NCBI RefSeq assembly: GCF_035046485.1
Contig: NC_085138.1
Coordinates: 63,480,580-63,544,579 of the forward strand
DNA length: 64,000 nucleotides
Reading direction: 5' to 3'
Source: Aedes albopictus
Lineage: Eukaryota > Arthropoda > Insecta > Diptera > Culicidae
The stretch's first letter is position 1. Each line of letters opens with the position of its first letter. Position numbers and translations under genes: made by a program. The notes beneath the pieces were generated by a model. That model was not told the origin of the DNA. It saw nothing but the letters and a program-made list of their open reading frames with translations, and ran no database searches. Shown one piece after another: positions 1 to 9,882 of this stretch.

Positions 1-65
1 CAAGAAAGCGAAGATTCTTGACCCGGTCGGTGGGTGGAAGAAACGAGACTTCTATAACAAACGAG
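1..65 (+). other. Possible end of a coding exon with splice donor
   Basis: Bases 2-64 are open in one frame for 21 codons (KKAKILDPVGGW, then KKRDFYNKR), and base 65 leaves phase 1. A strong splice-donor match, GAG|GTAAGA, follows at 66-67. The stretch is too short to name a protein, and the frame is cut by the window edge. Downstream sequence is AT-rich and stops quickly in this frame, as expected for an intron. It could equally be a chance match; no homology was recognised. Confidence 0.25.
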
Positions 66-994
66 GTAAGATTATTGTACGGTTTGATTGATAGTGGCGC
101 GACTTGGCGCGCGAAAAAAAGAGGAGTGATCCGATATATTGCTTGTGACCTCCTATTGTAGAGCTGGTTGCTGCTGCAGCAACTCGGTGAAGTAGATTAA
201 ATCGAGGGGAAGTGAGCAGCGGTTTTTTGCCCTTCTTTGTTTACCAAAGTGCGGGTATAATTTGGGTAATGGATAGCGTGGTGAATTCTGCTAAGCTAGA
301 TTGCTGCTCTGCAGATTCGGAAATGATTGGAGGAAGTTTTTGCTTCTTTTATCGATTTATGGGTGCTGTAAATGGATCTGGGCTTCTTGTGTGCTGATGA
401 CTTACTATCGATATCAACAGTAATGGTTTTTTGGGATGGTAAGAAGAAATCAAGCAAAGTAGTGCAATCAGGTTTATGTTTCGTCTGTAACAGGGGAATG
501 GAGTCAGCAGTGAGATTTAGTTGTTCGAATACATGTATTCAGATGACCATTTCTATTTATGGTTACTTTGGATACAGCTTCATGGAACGTTTGGTGAGCT
601 CTTTCCAATTTCATTTATTGTAAATATTTACATATCTTGTAATTTTAGAATATCAGAATGGATGCTCAGCGTTCTTGGATTTATTAGCTCCTTTTTGCAT
701 TTTACTGAGCAAGGTGAACAAGTCCAGGATATTTATAAAGTTAATTTTGTAGCATGTACTGTTAGTTTCAAAACCTTTTGTTCGCATCATTAGTTGCTTA
801 CATAAAAAGCCAGGATATCAAATCCTAAAGGGCTAATGGCAAAGTTTTAAATATAAGAGTTCATCTTGATGATGTCTCTTTTAGAGAACGGTGTTCATGT
901 CGTGTAGTTAATCGTTGCCCGGAATGGCGTAAAAGTAGGCAGTCACCAGATGTCCCTATTAGGGAATGGTTTACATATCCTTGTAAAAGCCTGT
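66..994. other. Non-repetitive DNA, no gene recognised
   Basis: Three overlapping open frames of 61-90 codons occur on the plus strand, but they are Cys/Phe/Ser-rich, have no recognisable domain and end at ordinary stops. If the possible donor at 66 is real, this is intron. It ends at the left target duplication of the retrotransposon that follows. Confidence 0.4.
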
Positions 995-1468
995 TAGTGT
1001 CATAGAAGTGAATTCTATTAGCTTTAATTATAACCTATATGGCTCTCCGCATTATGCGTTCTTCGCAGTGTCCTCTGTGTATGTTCGTCTCTGGCGTTCT
1101 TCAATCGATACCGTATTGGTTTTTATCGCTGCTCTTTTTTCTTGTGTTGTGATTGTAAGAGTTTGATCGTGCCTAGTTTGGGTAGTGGCTATGGTTATGA
1201 CAGCTCAGATCAATCTTCAGCATAAAAGAACAGCTTTGGTCCAAGAACCTTACTTTCGTAGGGGAGATTTCTATGTAGATGTAATGCTTTAATTAACACC
1301 TATATGGTTCCGCTTTTTGCGTTTGACCCGATGTTTGCTACTTTCAGTAAAATTGAAATGACAATCTCGCGTGTCATGCCTCGAGCCCCAAAATGTTTTG
1401 ATAAAACTGTTTGTTTGCAGCCTTGCTATTCCCAAATCTTGGTGGGATTATACTGTCAAGTTCATTCC

Positions 1469-2482
1469 CAGGCCCGGATTAAGGATTGTGGGGGCCCGGG
1501 GCCCGAGCGGATGTGGAGGCCCCACGGAGAGATGACCAAAAATGTTTTTCCTTATTTTCGAACAGTTCTGGAGCAATATGAGAAATAAAGCTAATGTTAC
1601 CGAGCAGAAGGAAATAACAACTCCATAATGAAATGCGTTATTTTGGCAAAATAACTGAGTTATTTTCATGTTATTATCATAATATATTATGTTATAAACT
1701 TGTCTGTCATAAGCGGCAAAATAACAAAAACCATTACAAAAAAATATTCCTGGAAGACCAATTCGATAACATGTTTTGTTGGTTTCAATAACAACTTAAT
1801 AACAATGAATATAAAAATATTTCAAGGACAAATTTTGAACTTTCAAAGTTATTGATAATAATTTAAAAACAAAATTAGATATGATTACAATAATGATAAC
1901 CATGTTTTCATTATTTATCATTAATTAAACGAAATTTCTTTAATATACCTGAAATATAATAATGTACCTTATGTTTAATATTAGGTATGCTAAATGCCAC
2001 GAGGGAGATAGAGTACCCCTCCCTCCCTCCCACAATAATCGATCCATTTTTTTTAATTTCCCCAGAAGACTATGGTATTTTTCTAAACTTATGGTATTTT
2101 TCTAAGAAACCTTTCAATAAGTTCCTCCTGGCATTTTACCACTGATCGAAATATTAAATATTTATGCACACTTTAAAGTTCAATAATAACAAAATTTATT
2201 TTACAGCAAAACATATTATTTAAATGATATTTAATGGATGTATACCAATACCGTGCTCATAACAGAATAAGATTGCCCTACAAAAGATGTTATTGAGAAG
2301 TAATGCCTTGATAAGATAATGATAACAAACCAAGATATAAAAACATGTTCTGTTATTTAATAGTTATTAACTTGATATTCTCCTCTGCTCGGGTAACAAC
2401 CAAAAAAAGTTTTTGTGGGGGCCCCTAAAATGTGGGGGCCCGGGGCCCGGGCCCCCCCCGGCCCCCCTTAGATCCGGCCCTG
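1469..2482. mobile_element. hAT-type MITE with exact 8-bp duplication TTCATTCC
   Basis: The ends read CAGGCCCGGATTAAG and, on the other strand, CAGGGCCGGATCTAAG. They are flanked on both sides by TTCATTCC (1461-1468 and 2483-2490). An 8-bp duplication with CA-starting ends is the hAT signature. Near each end are long G/C runs (GGGGGCCCGGGGCCC). There is no transposase frame, so it is non-autonomous. It interrupts the LOA-like element, so it is younger than that element. Confidence 0.85.
1596..2397. mobile_element. Probable AT-rich element nested inside the hAT MITE
   Basis: Inverted ends GTTACCGAGCAGAAGG and, from the right, GTTACCCGAGCAGAGG bound an AT-rich core full of ATAAC/GTTAT words. 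Removing it leaves a compact MITE of about 210 bp with GC-rich subterminal tracts, a more usual MITE size. No clean target duplication was found. It could instead be the original core of the hAT element. Confidence 0.45.
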
Positions 2483-2594
2483 TTCATTCCGTAAGTGGAT
2501 AATGCATCGTATGAAGATCAGACCTATCAATTTGACCTTTTTCTTCTGAAATGATTAGAACGCTTTCTCGAGCATCACACCCGTGATGTTTTTC

Positions 2595-3200
2595 TGTCAA
2601 ACATGCCTCTCCATGGGAACCAACATGTTCACCAAAATGGAAAATCCACTGTAATTTGTTTACACAATGTTGTTTACGACATCGTAAAAGAATTCATTCA
2701 AAAACAATTTTGTTTGGGTGTTTTCTTGGATTTCCAGGATACTTTTAAACACGTACCTTTCGATTCCATATTGGAAGCCGCATGGATTGTCCTATTTTCT
2801 TTCAATGATTTTCAATTGGATTTACCTTATGCTCAAAAACCAACATCTCTTCTAGGCATTACGTCAAGCAGCGATTAGGAAATTGAGTGTTTGTGGATGC
2901 CCCCATGCGGGAGTCTTGCCATGACTTTCGAAGAATCTCGTAGCAGAAACGCAATTGAGATAACTCAATGTGGTTTTCCTACTCATGATTTTGTCCATCA
3001 CAAGCCTCAACAGGCTGCTTCATTTGTATATCTTAGCTGAGAATCCGAATGTGGAACTTTGAATCATTTGATATGTAGCTACCCAGTTTTTACGCAACTG
3101 CGTTTCCGAGTACTCGGTAAAAACTCGATTAAGTGAAACTAACCTTAAAAGCCTGAATCTTCAGGATGTTCTGAACCCGTTGTGGCAAGTAGCTATAGAC
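2595..3200 (+). pseudogene. Reverse transcriptase relic (LOA-like)
   Basis: The frame at 2603-2875 reads like the fingers/palm of a non-LTR RT: a HGNQHVHQNGKSTV block, then VYDIVKEF, then FLDFQDTFKHVPFDSI. The last holds the metal-binding FLD of motif A. After a frameshift, bases 2859-2918 give LRQAAIRKLSV and CGCPHAGVLP, the GxPQGGVLSP motif with Gln-Ala changes. Remains of the C-terminal Cys/His segment (CSYPVFTQLRFRVLG-like) follow near 3070-3110. Motif C (the DD pair) is not visible. Stops and shifts between blocks show the gene is dead. The 3' untranslated part carries a pyrimidine-rich tract at 3290-3350. Confidence 0.75.
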
Positions 3201-3734
3201 TTACTTTACGCTTTATGCGTATTTTACAGTGCCCTTTTCAGGGCGCTGTTTTGAACCCGTTGTGGTACGCTTATGCGATTATGTTGACCCTATTCCCTTA
3301 CCTTCCCTTTCCCTATCCCATCCCTTATTCCTCCCTTCCCTCTCCCTCAGGTAAATGATGAATAGGCTCGTATTTATGGCGATGGCACAAATTTCCCAAT
3401 TGGAGGAGAACGTGCCTCTGGAGCCGACCTACTCTGATACCTGATAGTGTCATAGAAGTGAATTCTAATGCATTTGGATGTTTGGCAATGTGTTTGAGTT
3501 GGAATTGACAACATTTTAAATTGATCTTGAAAGCTTTGAGCTGATGTAGGTCAGTTATATTTATGTATTTAGGAATCGTAACAATAAACTCTAATTTGAG
3601 AAATAAGTTTTACAGCATATTTGATTATTTTTATCGACGGCCTCATCTGGCATTATAAGCAGAATCTCTAATGGATAAATAGGTAGGAACTGTGCCTGTA
3701 AGCCGTGTATTTCTTAACAATTTCTAAGATTTTC

Positions 3735-3962
3735 TTCGGGGTTATTCTTCTATGTAGCACTACGTTCCCACTGGAACTTAACCTGCCTCTCTTCAACTTA
3801 GTGTTCTATGAAAACTTAAACAGTTAACAATTTAAGGGCTTTTTTAGCCAGCTATTGTATGAATTTATATATCGCGAGGCAAGTACAGTAATACACTATG
3901 CTTAGTGAAGCCGAGAACAGCGCTCGACCCGAACGGAAATCGAGCCTGCCATCTCCGGACCC
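3735..3962 (-). mobile_element. Feilai-like SINE, 5'-truncated
   Basis: It matches, on the minus strand, the bodies of the better copies at 33223-33545 and 44431-44768: the CTTAGTGTTCT, TTAAGGGCT and GCGAGGCAAGTAC blocks occur in the same order. The triplet tail is reduced to TTCTTCGGGGTTATTCTTC. The tRNA-derived head is broken off after the CTCCGGA block, so box A is missing. Confidence 0.75.
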
Positions 3963-4234
3963 CCTTTTCTTTTTCAGGGTGTCCGAAGAGTAGAATTAGC
4001 ATAAGTTAAAATACACATTAATAAAAACAAAAAAAAAACTTCAGGGTGCATCCGCGGAGTTCCTCTAAGGATATCTTGATATAATTCTAGAGATTATTGT
4101 CAATGTATTCATAACATCTTTATCAGGATTTTTGAGAAGATTTCTATCGGAATGTTAATAGTTTAACTGTTGTTTATGAACAATCCTGTAGAAACATTGA
4201 AAATAATTGTTGCAGAAACAAAAAAATCTTTTGT

Positions 4235-4372
4235 CAGGGTGTCTACTGCCTGTAAAACCCTGGAAAACCGGGAATCCTCAGGGAATTTTATTTAACAGGG
4301 AAAAACCTGGAATACTCAGGGAATATCTTGAGTACTCAGGGAAATTTTACTCCGATAAAATAAAAACATTGA
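4235..4372. mobile_element. End of a CAGGGTGTCTACT element (left part)
   Basis: Starts CAGGGTGTCTACTGCC and continues with CCTGGAAAAC and CTCAGGGAATTTTATT words. The same words in the same orientation, ending in AGTAGACACCCTCTG, recur at 7335-7399. Together the two parts look like one short palindromic MITE pulled apart by about 3 kb, or two partial copies. Families with CAGGGTGTCTACT ends are widespread in arthropods. No clean target duplication was found. Confidence 0.55.
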
Positions 4373-5270
4373 GTCGTGTGAATAAAAATCTGGTAGTAAA
4401 ACCCCGTATAGAAATTTCGCTACAAGGATTTTTTCTACAAATTCCGTCAGGGTTTCTTCTGGAACTTCTTTAGAAATACCTCCTGGAATGTCTCCCAGGA
4501 TTTCTTATAAAACTCTTTCCGCATTTTTGACGCTATTTTTCTTGGTATTCCTTTTTGATTTTTTTCCACAAAGGTATACTTCCGGATTCATTCCAGGATT
4601 CCTGAATTCCAACCGATTTCTCCTGGAGTTTTTCACGGGGATGCTATTTCTTCCCGGAGTTCCTCCAGTGTTTTACTCAAAGAAATCTTTGTAAGATTTC
4701 TACCAGAATTTATCCCGAATACTCTATAAGATTTTCTGTCGGGTTAAATCGTGGATTTTTTTTCGGCATTCCTCATGGAAATTTAACGCGATTCCTTCCG
4801 GTGTTCCTCATGGGATTTGGGGCTTGAGACCCCAGAAGATCTTCCCAGAATTTCGTACAGAGTTGCTAAAGGAGTTATTCCTGGGGTTTCTACTAAAGTT
4901 CCTTCAAGGGTTTTTGAAGGAGTTTTCACGAATTTACAAGAGTTCCGAATTCACAAGAGTTTCTCAAGAGATTTCTTTCATTTTTTTTCCTGTGATATCT
5001 TCAAACAATTGCTTTGGGCTTTCTTCGAGATGTTCTTCCTTGTCTCCAACAGGAATTTCTTAAAAGTTTTCAAGAGGTTTATTTGAAGTTTTACCTGAGA
5101 TTTCTCTCGGAGTATCTCCTGGAACTTCTCATGAGATGTCTCTCAGAGTTTTTCTTAGTTTACCCTGGACTTTCTCCTATTTTCCAGAGTGCCTTCTGGG
5201 ATTTCCACAGGAGTTATTGGTGATATTTCTCATTGAATTCTTCTCTTGCATTCTTTCAGAGCCAGGCTGT
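4373..5270. repeat. Degenerate GGAATTCC-type interspersed repeat DNA
   Basis: Variants of TTTCTCCTGGAATTCCT and TTTCTTCAGGGATTTC recur every 12-25 bases, with the pyrimidine-rich reading on the plus strand. Open frames here are Phe/Leu/Ser-rich artefacts of the repeat and are not genes. Similar DNA resumes at 5516-6040 and 6890-7090 between the MITEs. Confidence 0.7.
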
Positions 5271-5277
5271 TCCTTGT

Positions 5278-5515
5278 ACTGCCCATATTCGCATAGTCGA
5301 TGTAACCACCACTGGCAATGCCATCGTACAAAAGCTAATATCTAACGCGTGTGCATATTTGTGACCAGTTTTATTCAATAGATCACAACATCTAACCCCT
5401 AGTTAGATGTCTACGTGGTAAAAATCTTGAAATTTATATTTATTCATTGTTAAAATTCCTAAAGCATGTTGAAAAGTACAGTGGCGCTTACATCGACTAT
5501 GCGAATATGGGCAGT
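5278..5515. mobile_element. MITE with about 40-bp inverted ends (ACTGCCCATATTCGCATAG)
   Basis: The left end ACTGCCCATATTCGCATAG continues through TCGATGTAA to CCACTG. The right end is its reverse complement with two or three differences. The core is about 160 bp, AT-rich and non-coding. It sits in GGAATTCC repeat DNA. The target duplication is not clear. Confidence 0.7.
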
Positions 5516-6039
5516 GTAGTTGTACCGGATTTCTTGCAGGGATCCACCTGAGATTTTTTTTACAGATATTCTCTGCATTATTCCTAAAACTCTTCCGGAA
5601 TTTCTCCCTAAAACTCTTCAGGAATTTCTCCCAAAGTTATTGCAAAGATTCTTCTACTGGTTTTCCTCATAATGTCTCCTGACTTACGAAATACCTTATA
5701 GGAAATTCCTGGAGAAATATTCGAGGAAATTCAAATTAAATCTTGAGAGAAATTCTGCAAAGTGTTATTGAAGAAATCTAGACAGGAACTTTAGGAAAAA
5801 CCTAAGAAAAAATGAGACATCTCGAAAAAAGTTCTAGGTAATAGTAATCCCGAGAAGAAATATTAAGGACATCCAAGGAGGAATTCTGAAAACCTCATGG
5901 AATCCTGAAAGCAGCTTCGGACGAAGTTCCGCGAGGAAAGCAAGAGCAATATCGGAAAACTATCGGTAAAAATTTCGACATAAACTATTGGATAGCTATC
6001 CCGGAAAACCACTAAAAAGACACGGACACTGGCTTCAGC
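5516..6039. repeat. GGAATTCC-type repeat DNA
   Basis: Continuation of the same repeat, with strand bias switching near 5700: plus-strand words change from TTCTCCCTAAAACTCTTC to GGAAATTCCTGGAGAAA. The switch suggests two blocks joined head to head. No gene seen. Confidence 0.6.
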
Positions 6040-6044
6040 CGGCG

Positions 6045-6736
6045 CACAGTGGGAAAAATAGGTATAAAACGCGAATAAATTCAATATCTCTGCTCGAAAT
6101 GGACGTATTTGAATGAATTTTTGATACGATCTGTAAAAATCTCTATAGTTTCAGATAAGGAGGGTGTCATTCGCCGCATGATGCTGGAAATCAGTGTATT
6201 GAGCTCGTTTTACCCCACTCTCTCTGTCACACACTTTTTTGAGAAAACCATCATTTATTTCCGATTGGCGTGCAAAATAAATTACTTATTTAACTCGTAT
6301 TTATGTAAACACTTCAATAGTATCGGCAATTTTATATGGGGTTTGTCCTGCTCTTATCAATTGCGTTCCACTTCGTGCGAAGATGCATGTGAAATTTCAA
6401 AGAAATAGGGGATATCGGGGTTACTGGAAGATATTCCAATTTCTAGGGCTGCGCGGTGAGCCAAACCAGCTTCATTCGATGCTACGGAAGTTTTCATACA
6501 AACACGAATTAAATAAATCGTTTATTTTGCACTCCAAAATTTTTCTAAAAAGGTGAAAAAGAGAGAGAATGGGGTAAAACGGGCCCGATACTCTGATTTC
6601 CAGCAACGTGCGGCGAATGACACTCTCTTTATCTGAAACTATAGAGATTTTTGCAGTTTTTTGTCAAAAATTCATTCAAATCCATCCACTCCGAGCAGAG
6701 ATATTGTTCGCGTTTTATACCTATTTTCCCATTGTG
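6045..6736. mobile_element. Foldback MITE with about 190-bp inverted arms (CACARTGGGAAAA)
   Basis: The left arm starts CACAGTGGGAAAAATAGG and runs through TATAAAACGCG, ATCTCTATAGTTTCAGAT and GTGTCATTCGCCGCA to CGTTTTACCCCA. The right arm repeats all of these in reverse complement. The flanks both read CGGCG (6040-6044 and 6737-6741), a possible 5-bp duplication. There is no coding sequence. The small frames inside are chance. Confidence 0.8.
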
Positions 6737-6815
6737 CGGCGGCTGTACCGATTGAGCGAAACTTAAAACGGAGTGGCTACGGATAAGAAGTTATTCTCGC
6801 GAAAAATTCATCGCT

Positions 6816-6882
6816 CGGAGCGGGAATCGAACCCTCATTCATCCGGACTCTAATAGCATGGCTACGAGGCTCAACCAATGAT
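6816..6882 (-). repeat. tRNA-like sequence (SINE head)
   Basis: On the minus strand a box-B match, GAGGGTTCGATTCCCGCTC, lies downstream of a GCCTCGTAGCCATGC box-A-like word. The acceptor ends do not pair into a full cloverleaf. I read it as a tRNA-derived SINE head rather than a working tRNA gene. No body or tail was recognised. Confidence 0.45.
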
Positions 6883-7093
6883 ATTCTTGACGAAACTTTG
6901 AACAGTTTTGGATGGATCTTCAGGAGAAATCCATCGAGAATCTCTGGAAGTATATCGGAAAACCTTTGCAAGAAATATCGGGACGTACTCAAACAGATAT
7001 CTCGTGAAAGAATCCTGTGGAAAGTCTGGAAGAAACTTTGGAAGAAATTCCAGGAATTACGCTCAGAAATCTTGAAAGATTTTTTGAACAGTA

Positions 7094-7273
7094 GGGGAAC
7101 TTACATATTTTCGGCAATTTTGTTCTCTTCGTCATTGTTTTTTTTTTTGAAACCTGTTGAACTCAGAGTTGGCATCAAATCCTTCCCAACCAAGCTGAAT
7201 ATGATCAAGTTTCAGGCAATTCGGTCGACATAAATCCCTCATGACGAAGAGAACAAACGTGCCGATGATACCC
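7094..7273 (-). mobile_element. TA-flanked MITE, family A copy 1
   Basis: Ends GGGGAACTTACATATTTTCGG and, from the other side, GGGTATCATCGGCACG are flanked by TA (7092-7093, 7274-7275). Just inside each end is the mirrored word TTTGTTCTCTTCGTCAT. The same element lies at 8728-8919 in the opposite orientation; both share the GAAACCTRTTGAACTCAGAGTTGG core. TA duplication suggests mobilisation by a Tc1/mariner-type transposase. Confidence 0.8.
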
Positions 7274-7334
7274 TAAGTCAACCTTTATAATTTTTAGAAA
7301 ATTTGGGTTTTTTTTTAATTATAAACATTCAAAA

Positions 7335-7399
7335 TTTCATCTGGAAAAACCTGGAAAACTCAGGGAATTTTATTTTGAGTTATGAGTAGACACCCTCTG
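7335..7399. mobile_element. End of a CAGGGTGTCTACT element (right part)
   Basis: Reads CATCTGGAAAAACCTGG, then CTCAGGGAATTTTATTTTG, then AGTAGACACCCTCTG. It is the counterpart of 4235-4372. Outside it, ACAAAA mirrors the TTTTGT left of 4235, so the inverted end may be a few bases longer than marked. Confidence 0.55.
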
Positions 7400-7579
7400 A
7401 CAAAATTTCTGTAAGAAAATTGAATTGTTTTGTGAAATAATGTCTAAGGAATGTCTACCAAATGCAATCCTGAAAAAACGTGGTTTATTCGATGGTTTAT
7501 TCGATTAAACACATAAAAAGAGTTTTGGCCGAACTTAATTTTCTTTCGACCATTGTGCCTTTGAAGTATCAGAAATATA

Positions 7580-7810
7580 GCGCATTTAGTTCACCACTGG
7601 AGTATCGCACGAGTTTTCAAGAGTGCGAAAACGTAAATAAAAGTGCGCGATTGCAGCAAATCAACTCGGTGTGCAGAGCACTTATTCAGCATAAATCAAA
7701 GAATTAGTGTGCCGAAGACATCAACTGGATTTGATGCAATCGCGCACTTTTATTAACGTTTTCGCACTTATGAAGACTGAGTGCGCAGTCCAGTGATGAA
7801 CTAAATGCGC
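7580..7810. mobile_element. MITE, family B copy 1 (GCGCATTTAGTTCACCACTGG ends)
   Basis: Arms of about 75 bp are near-perfect inverted repeats, beginning GCGCATTTAGTTCACCACTG and including GAGTGCGAAAACGTAAATA and AAGTGCGCGATTGCA. The core is about 70 bp. A second copy lies at 8327-8558. The flanks are AT-rich, so the duplication cannot be fixed. Confidence 0.85.
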
Positions 7811-8326
7811 AATATTTTTTTAAAGTATTTCTCAAACATTTTCTGAAAGAATACCAAAACAAAGAATAACTCTGCATTCTGAAAAAAATGTTTGTCTTTC
7901 AGTATTGTGTTGGAGAAGTCCTGAATGATTCTTAATAAAACTCCTTGACAAATCTCCGAGATGATACCCCCAAAAATCTTCAAAAAATAGGCATCACACC
8001 ATTAATAATTTGCCAAGAAATTCAATCAATGTGTCCAAAAGAATTTTTACCCTACCGCCTCCAAAGAGTTGTTTGCCAACACATCTATTTACGTTTATCA
8101 GCCTCATGCCCATATGTTCACAATTTGAAAGTAACTGTTTGGACACTATTTTCAAAAAATTGGTCATCAAATTAACTATTCCGACCATCAGGTTTTGCTA
8201 CCAGCCCTGCTATTTGTATGTAGCCTAAGCTTCCGCCTCTCGCATAACAGTCCCATTTGACTTTTGCTCACTTTTGAGTTAACGTCATTAATAGTCATCA
8301 TTTTCGATGTACTTCCAAAAACTATT

Positions 8327-8558
8327 GCGCATTTAGTTCACCACTGGACTATCGCACTAGTTTTCACGAGTGCGAAAACGCAAATAGAAGTGCGCGATTG
8401 CATCCAATCAACTTGATGTCTTCAGAGCACTTATTCAGCATACATCGAAGAAATAGTGCGCCAAAGACATCAATTTGATTTGATGCAATCGCGCAGTTTT
8501 ATTTACGTTTTCGCACTTATTAAGACTCAGTGCGCAGTCCAGTGGTGAACTAAATGCG
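8327..8558. mobile_element. MITE, family B copy 2
   Basis: Same ends and arms as 7580-7810 (GCGCATTTAGTTCACCACTG, GTGCGAAAACGCAAATAGAAG, TGATGCAATCGCGC), with scattered differences. It is inserted in the 8239-9074 element. Two copies 520 bp apart point to a family that is abundant here. Confidence 0.85.
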
Positions 8559-8727
8559 GTATATAATAAAAAATTGCGAATTTTTATTTCAATGTTGTAA
8601 AAAATACTAAATCATGAGCGTCCCATATTGAAAGTACCCGCTTAACAGTCCCATCATGGGTTTTCGTATCATGTAACACAAAACTGAACAATTTTGTAGT
8701 GATCGTAATATTTTTCACAGTTATGTA

Positions 8728-8919
8728 GGGTGACAATGGGTATTATCGGCAGGTTTGTTCTCTTCGTCATGGGGGGTTTTTGTCAACCAAATTGCCTGAA
8801 ACTTGGGCATATAATTCAGCTTAGTTGGGAAGGATTTGAGACCAACTCTGAGTTCAATAGGTTTCAAAGAACCCCCAAAGACGAAGAGAACAAAACGGCC
8901 GAGAATAGGTAATTTCCCC
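8728..8919 (+). mobile_element. TA-flanked MITE, family A copy 2
   Basis: Ends GGGTGACAATGGGTATTATC and, from the right, GGGGAAATTACCTATTCTCGG are flanked by TA (8726-8727, 8920-8921). The mirrored TTTGTTCTCTTCGTC words lie inside. The 60-codon open frame across it is made of repeat and is not a gene. Confidence 0.8.
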
Positions 8920-9445
8920 TATTCAGATGCAAAACAATCTGTGAAAGGTTGACAAAGATCGTAACATTTTCCAAATTATGATGATTTCTCAAAGTTTTAG
9001 ATGACAACAAGTTTTCAAACTTCAAATGCCGTTTTCTCAATTTCTACTTTTTGCAAATGGGACTGTTATGCGAGTGGGGGAGTGGATATTTATATACGAA
9101 TATTTATTAAGCATCCCTGGAATAACCCATTACAAGCTCCGGTAAGAATCTGCCCGAATTACCGGTGAACTTTCAAAGTACAATTTTCAGATTCACTATA
9201 TATTGCCCATTGTGGCTCCCCTACAAATCCCGAGATCATTTTCAAAAATCCCCGTGAAAATTTATCGATTATCCTTTCCCAGGAGGAAGCCTATAAATTT
9301 TTTGAATAAATCTCTGCAAGAACTGCTTTGGAGAAAATGACATGGGAAATCTTACTGGGATATTTTGGATGAATTCTTGGAGGAGAGCCTGAAATAAACG
9401 GATGAGTAAAAAAATCTTGAAGAAGCTCGTGATGAAATCCTAGGG

Positions 9446-9603
9446 CTAGAGCGCTCGTCATAAACTACGTAGTCTAATTTTTGGCTTAGACCCCCTCGAG
9501 ACTTTTGTGTATACAAAATTTTGGAAAATAGTGTGGACAGAGTAGACTTTGATTAGATACCCCTCCCTCTCCAGGAACCTACTAGTTTATGGACGAGTTC
9601 TAG
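9446..9603. mobile_element. Small MITE (CTAGARCTCGTC ends)
   Basis: The left end CTAGAGCGCTCGTCATAAAC and the right end, read on the other strand as CTAGAACTCGTCCATAAAC, are about 26-bp imperfect inverted repeats around a 100-bp core containing CCCCTCCCTCTCC. The style resembles the element at 43144-43497, which also has a cATAAA/cATTAAGTA word and a C/G-rich core. Confidence 0.6.
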
Positions 9604-9794
9604 GAGGAAACCCTGAAGCAATTTGAAACTGTCTTGCTAAACAAAATCTTGAAAATTGTCAACATTGGTCTACTGGAATTTCCTGAGAAGTTACTGTAGC
9701 GCAGGGGTTTTCAGGCCTTTTTTTGGAAATATTTTCCCAAATATCCTGGATTTCTTGTAATAACATTCGCAAATTCCACTACGAATGCTGTTTT

Positions 9795-9882
9795 AGTACT
9801 TCCTTTCATAATTGCTCATTTGTTTCGTAGATTTAACTAGTACTTCCTTTCATAATTGCTCATTTGTTTCGTAGATTTAACT
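9795..9882. repeat. Exact 44-bp tandem duplication
   Basis: The 44-base unit starting AGTACTTCCTTTCATAATTG occurs twice head to tail with no difference (9795-9838, 9839-9882). Identity implies a recent event or an assembly duplication. Confidence 0.95.

Larger units (their letters stand above)
1018..3444 (+). mobile_element. LOA-like non-LTR retrotransposon relic with 23-bp target duplication
   Basis: A 23-base direct repeat beginning TAGTGTCATAG lies at 995-1017 and again at 3445-3467, the expected mark of target-primed insertion. Between the copies are reverse-transcriptase (RT) remains on the plus strand and a 3' tail ending in short TGATACCTGA-like repeats. Without the 1014-bp MITE inserted at 1469 and its target copy, about 1.4 kb of the element remains, so it was truncated or internally deleted. 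The clade is judged from RT style (FLD motif followed by CGCPxxGVLP) and is less sure than the retrotransposon call. Confidence 0.8.
8239..9074. mobile_element. MITE with 21-bp perfect ends, host of two younger MITEs
   Basis: The ends CTCGCATAACAGTCCCATTTG (8239-8259) and its exact reverse complement (9054-9074) bound a non-coding element. Family B copy 2 and family A copy 2 are inserted in it. Net of these the element is about 410 bp. An internal partial copy of the end word (TTAACAGTCCCATCATGGG, near 8642) is a possible subterminal transposase site. No duplication was identified. Confidence 0.8.

Noticed and set aside
3290..3350. CRISPR-like or satellite array in the pyrimidine-rich tract
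   Set aside because: Simple CCCTTCCC-type low complexity at a retrotransposon 3' end; no repeat-spacer structure. Arrays of that kind are not expected in a eukaryotic genome.
6816..6882. Functional tRNA gene
   Set aside because: Box A/B words are present but the acceptor stem does not pair; same conclusion for 39075, 42286 and 44140.
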